Below, piece by piece: positions 8,792 to 16,494 of a stretch of 56,131 nt of DNA. The stretch lies in assembly GCA_016869275.1 (NCBI GenBank), contig VGEO01000012.1, positions 1 through 56,131 on the forward strand, given 5' to 3'. The position numbers and the translations under genes were made by a program. Source of the DNA: Alphaproteobacteria bacterium. GTDB taxonomy: Bacteria; Pseudomonadota; Alphaproteobacteria; SHVV01. The notes beneath the pieces are model-generated. The model searched no databases and had not been told where the DNA came from. It saw nothing but the letters and a program-made list of their open reading frames with translations. Position 1 is the stretch's first letter, and each line of letters opens with the position of its first letter.

Positions 8792-10129
8792 ATGTCGCGC
8801 AAGCCCGAACGCGGTTTCATCGAGCTCTACCGGAACGACCCCGAGCGCGCCGAGGCGCTGATCTTCGGCCGTCGCGCCGGCCCGTCGCGGCGCGGGTTCC
8901 TGAAAGGCGCCGGCCTCGCCTCGATGGCGGCGGCGGTCGGCGGCGCGATCCCGTTCGCGGCCAACATGCCGGCCGGCCTGGTGCCGGCGGCGTTCGCGCA
9001 GGCCGCGAGCGGCACCGCGCCGGCCGCGCCCAAGATGCTGCAGATGGCGGGCAAGGTGCCGCTCATCCTGCTGCAGGAAAAGCCGCTCGTCGCCGAAACG
9101 CCCGAGCACCTGCTCGACGACGAAGTGACGCCCACCGACAAGTTCTTCATCCGCAATAACGGCGGCATTCCCGATCAACCGGCCGATCCCAAGGCGTGGA
9201 AGATCAAAGTCGACGGCGAGGTCAATTCGCCGCTCGAACTCTCGGTCGGCGAGCTCGAGAGCCGCTTCCCGATGGTGACGCTGCAGCTCCAATTGGAGTG
9301 CGGCGGCAACGGCCGCAACCAGTTCGTGCCCGAGGCGCGCGGCAACCAGTGGGGTAACGGCGCGATCGGCTGCGCGCAGTGGACCGGCGTCCGTCTAGCA
9401 GACGTCTTGAAGGCGGCGGGTCTCAAATCGAGCGCGGTCTATACCGCGCACTACGCGGCCGATCCGCATTTGTCGGGTGAGGCGCGGCCGACCATCTCGC
9501 GCGGCGTACGGCTTCCCAAGGCGATGGACGAGCACACGCTGATCGCGACCCGCATGAACGGCGAGCCGATCCCCCTGATCCACGGCGCGCCGGTCCGGCT
9601 CGTGGTGCCGGGCTGGCCCGGCTCGGCGTCGCAGAAGTGGCTGACGCGAATCTGGGTCCGCGACAAGGAGCACGATGGTCCCGGCATGACCGGCACCTCC
9701 TACCGGGTCGCGCGCACGCCGATGATCCCGGGCGGCAAGCCCGACGATGCCAACATGGCGATCATGGAGTCGATGCCGGTGCGCTCGATCGTCACCAACG
9801 TCAAGCACGGCACCGAGCTCTCGGCCGGAACGCGGCGGCTCGATCTGCGTGGCGCGGCGTGGGCTGGCGACAAGGCGGTGCGCGAGGTCCACGTCTCGAT
9901 CGATTATGGTGCGACCTGGCAGGCGGTGAGCCTGGCCCAACCCAAAAACAAGCACGCTTGGCAGCGCTGGACCGCAGCCGTCGCGCTGCCGTCGGCCGGC
10001 TATTACGAGATCTGGTCGCGCGCGACCGATGCCGACGGCCGCGCCCAGCCGCACGTCGCCGGCAACTGGAACCCGCAAGGCTATGGCGCCAACGCGGTGA
10101 GCCGGGTCGCGGTGCTGTCCAAGGCCTAG
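8792..10129 (+). CDS. SorA-like sulfite dehydrogenase, molybdopterin subunit
   Basis: 445 residues with a twin-arginine signal (R33-R34 in SRRGFLKGAGL) for export of the folded molybdoprotein. The sulfite oxidase-type Mo-cofactor domain includes the molybdenum-coordinating Cys170 in LECGGNGRNQF and the substrate pocket IGCAQWTGVRLADVLKAAGL. The C-terminal Ig-like dimerisation domain begins near residue 325 (LDLRGAAWAGDKAVREVHVS). It is expected to oxidise sulfite to sulfate in the periplasm. The next gene, eight bases downstream, encodes a c-type cytochrome, as in the SorAB enzyme. The FFIRNNGGIP segment and the monohaem partner argue for SorA/SorT-like rather than classical SoxC. Confidence 0.88.
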   Translation: MSRKPERGFIELYRNDPERAEALIFGRRAGPSRRGFLKGAGLASMAAAVGGAIPFAANMPAGLVPAAFAQAASGTAPAAPKMLQMAGKVPLILLQEKPLVAETPEHLLDDEVTPTDKFFIRNNGGIPDQPADPKAWKIKVDGEVNSPLELSVGELESRFPMVTLQLQLECGGNGRNQFVPEARGNQWGNGAIGCAQWTGVRLADVLKAAGLKSSAVYTAHYAADPHLSGEARPTISRGVRLPKAMDEHTLIATRMNGEPIPLIHGAPVRLVVPGWPGSASQKWLTRIWVRDKEHDGPGMTGTSYRVARTPMIPGGKPDDANMAIMESMPVRSIVTNVKHGTELSAGTRRLDLRGAAWAGDKAVREVHVSIDYGATWQAVSLAQPKNKHAWQRWTAAVALPSAGYYEIWSRATDADGRAQPHVAGNWNPQGYGANAVSRVAVLSKA

Positions 10130-10137
10130 CGGCCGGC

Positions 10138-10635
10138 ATGACCTTCGGCCGGAGCAGTGCCGCGGTGGTGATTGCGGCCGCGGCCATTGCTGCACTTGCG
10201 AGCTATGGGATCGTCGTGTTGACCGCGCGCGAAGCGGCGCGGGTGGCGGCGCTCGCGCCCGCGCCGCCGAGCGGTGTGCCCAAGCCGCCCGATTCGGTCC
10301 GTCGCCTCGAAGAGCCCGAGACCGCGGCACTCCCATCGCCGCCGCCGACGCCGGTATCGACCGTTACCGCCGACGATGCGCCCGAGAACTGGCCCGACGG
10401 CAAGGGGCGCGACGAGACCTTCTATTTCTGCACCGCGTGCCACGGCTTTCGCATCGTCGCGCAACAGGGCTTGAGCCGCGAGCGCTGGTCGGAGGCGCTC
10501 GACTGGATGGTCGTGCAGCACAAGATGCCTGCGCTGGCCGGGGCTGAGCGCGAGACCATTCTCGACTACCTGGCACAAACCTTTCCGTCGCGCGCGCGCG
10601 GCCGCGCGGCCCCCAACCCGTTCTTGAAACCCTAG
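10138..10635 (+). CDS. monohaem cytochrome c, SorB-like partner of the sulfite dehydrogenase
   Basis: 165 residues with an N-terminal membrane segment (residues ~8-28, VVIAAAAIAALASYGIVVL) that could be a signal peptide or an anchor. A Pro/Ala-rich linker follows to ~75, then one haem-binding motif CTACH near residue 100. A Met in HKMPAL is the candidate axial ligand. The ATG lies eight bases after the dehydrogenase stop, so the genes are co-transcribed. It probably accepts electrons from the molybdenum subunit and passes them to the respiratory chain. The length and single haem distinguish it from dihaem SoxD. Confidence 0.85.
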   Translation: MTFGRSSAAVVIAAAAIAALASYGIVVLTAREAARVAALAPAPPSGVPKPPDSVRRLEEPETAALPSPPPTPVSTVTADDAPENWPDGKGRDETFYFCTACHGFRIVAQQGLSRERWSEALDWMVVQHKMPALAGAERETILDYLAQTFPSRARGRAAPNPFLKP

Positions 10636-10709
10636 CGAGGCGCGAGGGAGGACGCCGGCCCGCTATCTGGCATAAGCTTGCGCTCCGTTCCGCGCCACCG
10701 GACCTGCGT

Positions 10710-11501
10710 ATGCTGATCGAACAGATCTACACCGACAACGCCTACCGCAACTTCAACTACCTGATCGTCTGCCGCGAGACCGGCGAGGCACTCGCGGTCG
10801 ACCCGCTCGAGTCACAGCTTTGCCTCGACCGCGCCAAGCGCAATGGCTGGCAGGTCCGCCACGTCTTGAACACCCACGAACACCGCGACCACACCGGCGG
10901 CAACGACGCCGTGGTCAAGGCGACGAAGGCCAAAGTCTTGGCGCACGCCGGGGCCAAGGGCCGGATCGAGGGCATCGACCGCGGCCTCGGATCGGGTGAC
11001 ATCATCAAGGTCGGTAAGACCGTCGAACTCGAAGTGCTCGACACGCCCGGCCACACCATGGCCCACGTCTGCCTATTGGCGCATGGCGATAAGCCGGCGC
11101 TCGTCTGCGGCGACACGCTCTTCAACGCCGGCGCCGGCAACTGCCACTCGGGCGGCCATCCGGAAAAGCTCTACGATACCTTCGCCAACCAACTGGCGCG
11201 GCTCCCCGATGACACGCTGGTCTATCCCGGCCACGACTACATCGCCCGCAACCTCCAATTCACCTTGGATCGCGAACCCGACAACGCCGCCGCCAAGCGG
11301 CTGTTGGGCGAGGTCGAAAGCCAGGACCCACATCGGGCGCGCGTGACGACGATCGGCGTCGAGCGCGCGATCAACACCTTCTTTCGGTTGGGGAGCGCGA
11401 GCGTGATCGCTGGGCTCCGCCAAGCGTTCCCGACGCTCGGCGAAAAACCCTCGGCCAAGGAGGTTTTCTTGCGCCTGCGCGAACTTCGCAACAAGTGGTG
11501 A
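10710..11501 (+). CDS. hydroxyacylglutathione hydrolase-like MBL-fold protein
   Basis: 263-residue metallo-beta-lactamase-fold hydrolase resembling glyoxalase II, which hydrolyses S-lactoylglutathione to lactate and glutathione. The dinuclear metal motif THEHRDH is at residues 55-61, with further ligands in DTPGHTMAHV, CGDTLFNAGAGNC and YPGHDYIARNL. The C-terminal ~90 residues are helical, as expected of the glutathione-binding domain. It is near SorAB, but a 74-nt gap and no shared chemistry argue against a functional link. Confidence 0.88.
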   Translation: MLIEQIYTDNAYRNFNYLIVCRETGEALAVDPLESQLCLDRAKRNGWQVRHVLNTHEHRDHTGGNDAVVKATKAKVLAHAGAKGRIEGIDRGLGSGDIIKVGKTVELEVLDTPGHTMAHVCLLAHGDKPALVCGDTLFNAGAGNCHSGGHPEKLYDTFANQLARLPDDTLVYPGHDYIARNLQFTLDREPDNAAAKRLLGEVESQDPHRARVTTIGVERAINTFFRLGSASVIAGLRQAFPTLGEKPSAKEVFLRLRELRNKW

Positions 11502-11524
11502 CGCCCGGTTCGGGGGAGAGTGCG

Positions 11525-12217
11525 ATGATCGGCCGTCGATTTCTCGCCGTGCTGGCGCTCGGCCTCGCGGCCCTCGCGCTGCTGCCGTCGGCAGCCCGCG
11601 CCGCGCCGCCCGATCTCGAACTCGTGCTGGCGATCGACGTGTCCTCGAGCGTCGACAACTGGGACTACGACGTTCAAATGCAGGGCTACGCCGCCGCATT
11701 CCAGAACGCGCGCCTTCACACCGCGATCACCGCCGCCGGCGGCAACGGCATCGCGGTCTCGGTGATCCATTGGTCGGACGCCGGCGCGACCAAGATCGCG
11801 ATCGACTGGACGATGCTGCGGACCGCCGACGACGCCGTCCGCTTCGGCCACCGCATCCAATCGACTTCCCGGCTGTGGGCCGGCCATCTCACCGCGATCG
11901 GGTCGGCGATCGATTTCGGGATCGAGATGTTCGATCGCGGCAAACTGGGCGGCCGCCGCCAGGTGATCGACGTGTCCGGCGACGGGCGCTCGAACCACGG
12001 CGTGTTGCCGGCCGAAGCGCGCGACCGCGCGGTCGCGCGCGGCATCACCGTCAATGGGCTCGCAATCATGCGGACACCCCGGCTCGACGTCTACTATCAG
12101 CAGAATGTCGTCGGCGGTAAGGACGCGTTCGTCGAAACGGTCGAGGGCTACCACAACATGGCCGACGGCATCCTGCGCAAGCTGATTCGCGAAATCAGCG
12201 GCGACCCGGTATCGTGA
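11525..12217 (+). CDS. secreted DUF1194 (von Willebrand A-like) protein, copy 1
   Basis: 230 residues with a signal peptide (MIGRRFLAVLALGLAALALL, cleavage near ARA-AP). The mature protein begins with a metal-ion-dependent adhesion-like motif, AIDVSSSVDNWDYDVQMQGY. It continues as a single VWA-like domain with RRQVIDVSGDGRSNHG, ARGITVNGLAIM and a conserved end ILRKLIREI. The ATG at 11525 has a GGGGGAGAG ribosome site; an earlier in-frame ATG at 11495 overlaps the previous gene and would spoil the signal. The role is unknown. The DUF1194 family is periplasmic or extracellular by its signal. A paralogue follows immediately. Confidence 0.85.
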   Translation: MIGRRFLAVLALGLAALALLPSAARAAPPDLELVLAIDVSSSVDNWDYDVQMQGYAAAFQNARLHTAITAAGGNGIAVSVIHWSDAGATKIAIDWTMLRTADDAVRFGHRIQSTSRLWAGHLTAIGSAIDFGIEMFDRGKLGGRRQVIDVSGDGRSNHGVLPAEARDRAVARGITVNGLAIMRTPRLDVYYQQNVVGGKDAFVETVEGYHNMADGILRKLIREISGDPVS

Positions 12218-12266
12218 TGGCTTGACGGCAGCGCGGGCGGGGCGCGCGCCGGAATCATGGCCGACG

Positions 12267-13040
12267 ATGACGATGCCCATGCGACCGCCGCGTTTCCCAC
12301 CGAGCCCTTGGCGCCTGGCTGCGGCCGCGTTCGCGTTGGCATTCGCCGCGGCCGCGCCGGCGCCAGCACCCGCGGTCGAGCTCGAGCTCGTGCTGGCGAT
12401 CGACGCCTCGACCTCGGTCGATTTCCGCGAATTCAATCTGCAGATGCAGGGCTATGCCAAGGCGTTCCGCGATCCGCGCCTGATCGACGTGATCGGCGCG
12501 CATGCCGATGGCGTCGCGCTGGCGCTGGTGCTGTGGTCGGGACCGCGCCAGGCGACCACCGCAATCAAGTGGACGATCGTCACCGATGAGGCGAGTTCGC
12601 TCGCCTTCGCCGATCAGATCGATGCGACGCCCCGGCTGGTGTGGGGCGGATCGACCGCGCTCGCCTACGCGATCGAATACTCGATCCGCGAGCTCGAGAC
12701 CAACGGCATCGAGGCGCGACGCCAAGTGATCGACGTCTCCGGCGACGGCAAGGCCAACGATGGCGGGTTGCCGATGTACCAGCGCGACCGCGCGCTCGCG
12801 CTCGGCATCACCATCAACGGGCTCGCCATCCTGAACGAGGAGCCCGACCTCAAGGAATACTACGAAAAGTACCTGATCGGCGGCGCCAACGCATTCGTCG
12901 ATTCGGTGTGGAACTTCGACGATTTCGCCGACGCCATCTTGCGCAAGCTGATCCGCGAAATCCAAGGCTCGCCGGTCGCCGAGCGCGATCGGCCGGCCGA
13001 TGTCGTCGTTGCCGCCCCGGCGATGGAAGCCGTTCCGTGA
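12267..13040 (+). CDS. secreted DUF1194 (von Willebrand A-like) protein, copy 2
   Basis: 257 residues. The signal/anchor region runs to about residue 40 (LAAAAFALAFAAAAPAPAPA) and is followed by the same domain as its neighbour: AIDASTSVDFREFNLQMQGY, RRQVIDVSGDGKANDGG, LGITINGLAILNE and ILRKLIREI. It has ~25 extra C-terminal residues ending in a hydrophilic tail. The start is uncertain: several ATGs lie at 12257-12280 and a TTG at 12222. The two copies are clearly tandem duplicates that have diverged substantially. The stop overlaps the start of a small membrane protein gene, suggesting a three-gene unit. Confidence 0.83.
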   Translation: MTMPMRPPRFPPSPWRLAAAAFALAFAAAAPAPAPAVELELVLAIDASTSVDFREFNLQMQGYAKAFRDPRLIDVIGAHADGVALALVLWSGPRQATTAIKWTIVTDEASSLAFADQIDATPRLVWGGSTALAYAIEYSIRELETNGIEARRQVIDVSGDGKANDGGLPMYQRDRALALGITINGLAILNEEPDLKEYYEKYLIGGANAFVDSVWNFDDFADAILRKLIREIQGSPVAERDRPADVVVAAPAMEAVP

Positions 13041-13333
13041 AGCGCGCGATCGTGCGGCTGTGGCGCGGCGAGGTACCGCTCGCCGAAGCGTTCTGGAGCT
13101 ACGCGATTCTCGGCGGGCTGGCGCTCAACGTGACCGCGACATTCGCGATGTTCCTCCTGCTCAAGGTCGACAACGCCGCGGCCGTTGCCGTCTTTCTGCT
13201 GCCGGTGCCCTACAACCTTTTCATGCTCGGGGCGGTGTGGCGAAGCGCCGAGCGCTACACCGGACCGCCGGCGTGGGCGCAGGCAGCGCGGATTGCGATC
13301 GTGGTGTGGACGCTGATCGTCTGCGTCGCGTGA
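13037..13333 (+). CDS. small membrane protein of unknown function
   Basis: 98 residues starting with GTG at 13037, which overlaps the stop of the second DUF1194 gene (GTGA), so it is probably translationally coupled. Three hydrophobic segments are visible: residues ~22-44 (YAILGGLALNVTATFAMFLL), ~48-65 (AAAVAVFLLPVPYNLFML) and ~82-97 (RIAIVVWTLIVCVA). No family was recognised. Its coupling to two secreted VWA-like proteins suggests a membrane partner, but that is inference. Confidence 0.65.
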   Translation: MKRAIVRLWRGEVPLAEAFWSYAILGGLALNVTATFAMFLLLKVDNAAAVAVFLLPVPYNLFMLGAVWRSAERYTGPPAWAQAARIAIVVWTLIVCVA

Positions 13334-13349
13334 CCGTCCCCTCCCCAAA

Positions 13350-13500
13350 CCCTTCCCCTGCTCCGCAGCTATCCGACTCACACATTTCCACGTTGGGGGA
13401 AAACCCCTTCCCCGCTTGCACCCTCCTCGAGGGTCTGCGAGGGGGAGGGCGAAGATGTGTGCACGCGATAGCTGCGCAGCAGGGGGAGGCGAGCGGAGCG
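13350..13500. repeat. large imperfect inverted repeat with internal hairpin
   Basis: CCCCTGCTCCGCAGCTATC (about 13356-13374) pairs with GATAGCTGCGCAGCAGGGG (about 13470-13488), with one mismatch. Inside it CACACAT pairs with ATGTGTG, and CCCTCCTCGAGGGTCTGCGAGGGGGAGGG forms a G/C-skewed core. The element separates the DUF1194 unit from the convergent broken iron-sulfur gene and could fold into a structure of about 130 nt. Confidence 0.6.
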
Positions 13501-13512
13501 AGCGGGAGGGAG

Positions 13513-14077
13513 CTAGCAGAACATCGGCGCGATCGCTTCGACCCGGGCGCGGCCGGCTTCCGACAGCCGTTCGACCGTGGCGAGGAAGTTGGGGTGGGTC
13601 ATGCCCGAGCCGAGGAACGTCCAGCGCAGCGCCCTTTGCTGTGCCATCCTCATACCGATCGCGCTCGTCCTTCGTGAGCGTGCGACTGGTGACGCGCTCG
13701 AAACTGTCGAGGTCGAGATTGGCTTGTTCGCCCAAGCCGGCGTCGGGCAGCGCGGCCGCGGCCATGATCTGGCCCGATTGGCAGTAGCCGCACTGCGGCA
13801 CCTCGTGCTGGAGCCACGCCTTCTGCACCGGATGTTCGCCGTTCTTGGCGAGTCCTTCGATGGTGACGATCTTGGCGGCACCGAGGCTCCCGACCGGGAC
13901 TTGGCACGAGCGCACCGCCTGGCCGTCGATGTGGACGGTGCAGGCGCCGCAATGGGCGATGCCGCAGCCGTAATTGGTGCCGACCAGGTTCAAAGCGTCG
14001 CAGAGCACCCAGAGGAGCGACGTTTCCGGGTCGACGTCGATCGTCTGTTGTTTGACGTTGACGTTGATGGTGGCCAT
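13513..14077 (-). pseudogene. broken 2Fe-2S subunit of a xanthine dehydrogenase-family hydroxylase
   Basis: From the ATG at 14077 the frame encodes a normal ferredoxin-like domain (NYGCGIAHCGACTVHIDGQ, then RSCQVP) and the start of the second iron-sulfur domain (PQCGYCQSGQIMAAAAL). This is the IorA/CoxS-type small subunit of molybdenum hydroxylases. The second half of that domain (the C-R-C-G-T motif) is missing. After ~125 residues the sequence turns into an unrelated tail, DSFERVTSRTLTKDERDRY, which needs a frame change near 13655 to continue as MAQQRALRWTFLGSGMTHPN and ends at 13513. No large molybdopterin subunit is present. This looks like a deletion fusion of two genes. Confidence 0.75.
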
Positions 14078-14217
14078 GGGGTCCTCCGGGCGTGTTCGTA
14101 CGGCGGTAGGCGAAACGATCCGCTCCCGCAGCGGTGGGGTCAAGTCACACCACCGCGACTGCCAGGGATAACTTTTGGACTGGCGCGCGGCTGCCAATTC
14201 GCTAAAACCCAAACCCC

Positions 14218-14796
14218 ATGTTCGATCGTATGTACCGCTGGGCGATGCGGACGGCGCAACATCCCCAGGCGCTCAAGTGGCTCGGCGTCATTTCTTTTGC
14301 CGAAAGCTCGTTCTTTCCGATCCCGCCCGACGTGGTGCTGGCGCCAATGGTGCTGGCCCGGCGCCACCAGGCGTTCCTGATCGCGACCATCTGCACGGTG
14401 ACTTCGGTCGCGGGCGGCGTGTTCGGCTGGGCGATTGGCTACTTCCTCTACGATACGCTCGGTGCCTGGCTGATCCGGCTTTACGGCCTGCAGCAAAGCG
14501 CCGAGGCCTATCACGCCTGGTACGCCGAGTGGGGTGCCTGGGTGATCCTGATCAAGGGCCTGACGCCGATCCCCTACAAGCTCGTGACGATCGCGAGCGG
14601 GCTCGCCAAGTTCGACATCTGGATCTTCATCGCCGCGTCGATCGTAACGCGCGGCGCGCGCTTCTATCTGATCGCCGCACTGCTCTGGAAATTCGGCCCG
14701 CCGATTCAAGACTTCATCGAAAAGCGCTTGAACCTGGTCGGCTGGGTATTCCTGATCGCCCTGGTCGGCGGGTTCGTGGCGGTGAAGTACCTGTAG
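14218..14796 (+). CDS. YqaA/DedA family membrane protein
   Basis: 192 residues of the SNARE-associated Golgi (DedA-like) superfamily. The conserved ISFAESSFFPIPPDVVLAPM near the N-terminus and GYFLYDTLG with ILIKGLTPIPYKLVTIASG later match the YqaA subgroup. There are 4-5 hydrophobic segments. DedA-family proteins act in membrane homeostasis and undecaprenyl-phosphate or phospholipid flipping. Whether the YqaA subgroup does the same is not established. It is a single gene, divergent from the broken iron-sulfur gene. Confidence 0.88.
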   Translation: MFDRMYRWAMRTAQHPQALKWLGVISFAESSFFPIPPDVVLAPMVLARRHQAFLIATICTVTSVAGGVFGWAIGYFLYDTLGAWLIRLYGLQQSAEAYHAWYAEWGAWVILIKGLTPIPYKLVTIASGLAKFDIWIFIAASIVTRGARFYLIAALLWKFGPPIQDFIEKRLNLVGWVFLIALVGGFVAVKYL

Positions 14797-14839
14797 ACCT
14801 CGCCGGACGTCCGGGACCGTAGGTACAGAGATCCTCGGC

Positions 14840-15133
14840 CTAATCGCCGATCAGGCTGCCGAAGTCGCGCGTTCCTTGGAGCACCCGTTCGATCCGAATG
14901 TGATCTTCGCGTTCGCGATAGAAGATCAGGTAGTTCTTATGCCGCACCACACGCAGGCCGTCGGCCAGTTCAGGCCGAGGCGCGCCAACGCCGGGAAACT
15001 CGCTCAACGCATCGTATCGCGCTTCCAGTTCGGCAACGAAGGTCAATGCACGCGCCGGATTGTTGCGCGCGATGAAAAGCGTGATCTCGACGAGGTCGTT
15101 TTCGGCAAGCGGCGAGAAAAGAACCGCTTTCAC
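14840..15133 (-). CDS. type II toxin, RelE/ParE family
   Basis: 97 residues with the ParE layout: an N-terminal helix pair (FSPLAENDLVEITLFIARNN), GVGAPRPELADGLRVVRHKNY, then IFYREREDHIRIERVLQGTRD. ParE toxins poison DNA gyrase, while RelE relatives cleave mRNA. The lack of an obvious catalytic set and the ParD-like partner favour ParE. It begins immediately after the antitoxin stop with no gap. It appears intact. Confidence 0.87.
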   Translation of the reverse strand: MKAVLFSPLAENDLVEITLFIARNNPARALTFVAELEARYDALSEFPGVGAPRPELADGLRVVRHKNYLIFYREREDHIRIERVLQGTRDFGSLIGD

Positions 15134-15400
15134 CTAGCCCGGCTGCGCCCTTTGTATCGCGGCGATCTTCTTGCGCAGTCTTGCAAAGACCTGTTTGGCC
15201 GGCTTGACCGGGCCGCTGTCGATCCCTTCCCGGACGAACCGGCGTACTTCCTCCAGTCGCGCCGACTGCAGCTTCTCTTTCTCTTCTAGTAGCCGGAGCG
15301 CGTCGCGCACAACCTCGCTCGCGCTGGCGTAGCGCCCACCGTCGACCTGGGTCTTGATGAACCGTTCGAAGTGTTTTCCGAGGGCGTAACTCGAGGGCAT
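15134..15400 (-). CDS. type II antitoxin, ParD/CC2985 family
   Basis: 88 residues. The N-terminal ribbon-helix-helix reads SYALGKHFERFIKTQVDGGR then SASEVVRDALRLLEEKE. The C-terminal toxin-neutralising tail is rich in Arg and Lys. It is the first gene of the pair and presumably represses its own promoter; a perfect inverted repeat lies 28 bp upstream. The pair sits between the YqaA-type gene and the surface-glycan locus, a typical accessory position. Confidence 0.87.
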   Translation of the reverse strand: MPSSYALGKHFERFIKTQVDGGRYASASEVVRDALRLLEEKEKLQSARLEEVRRFVREGIDSGPVKPAKQVFARLRKKIAAIQRAQPG

Positions 15401-15427
15401 GGGGTTTCGTCCTCTGCTCCGCGATCA

Positions 15428-15446
15428 ATTATCAAAAATTGATAAT
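15428..15446. promoter_or_regulatory. inverted repeat, candidate autoregulatory operator of the ParDE pair
   Basis: ATTATCAA-AAA-TTGATAAT is a perfect 8+8 bp palindrome with a 3-bp spacer, 28 bp upstream of the ParD start in GC-rich surroundings. RHH antitoxins bind such sites to repress their operon. It lies just before the end of the decarboxylase gene. Confidence 0.6.
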
Positions 15447-15463
15447 CGACTCAAGGGCGGCGG

Positions 15464-16456
<993 letters not shown>

Positions 16457-16494
16457 GAATCAAAGACCTTTCTTCTTGGTGAGGCGGTGAGCGG

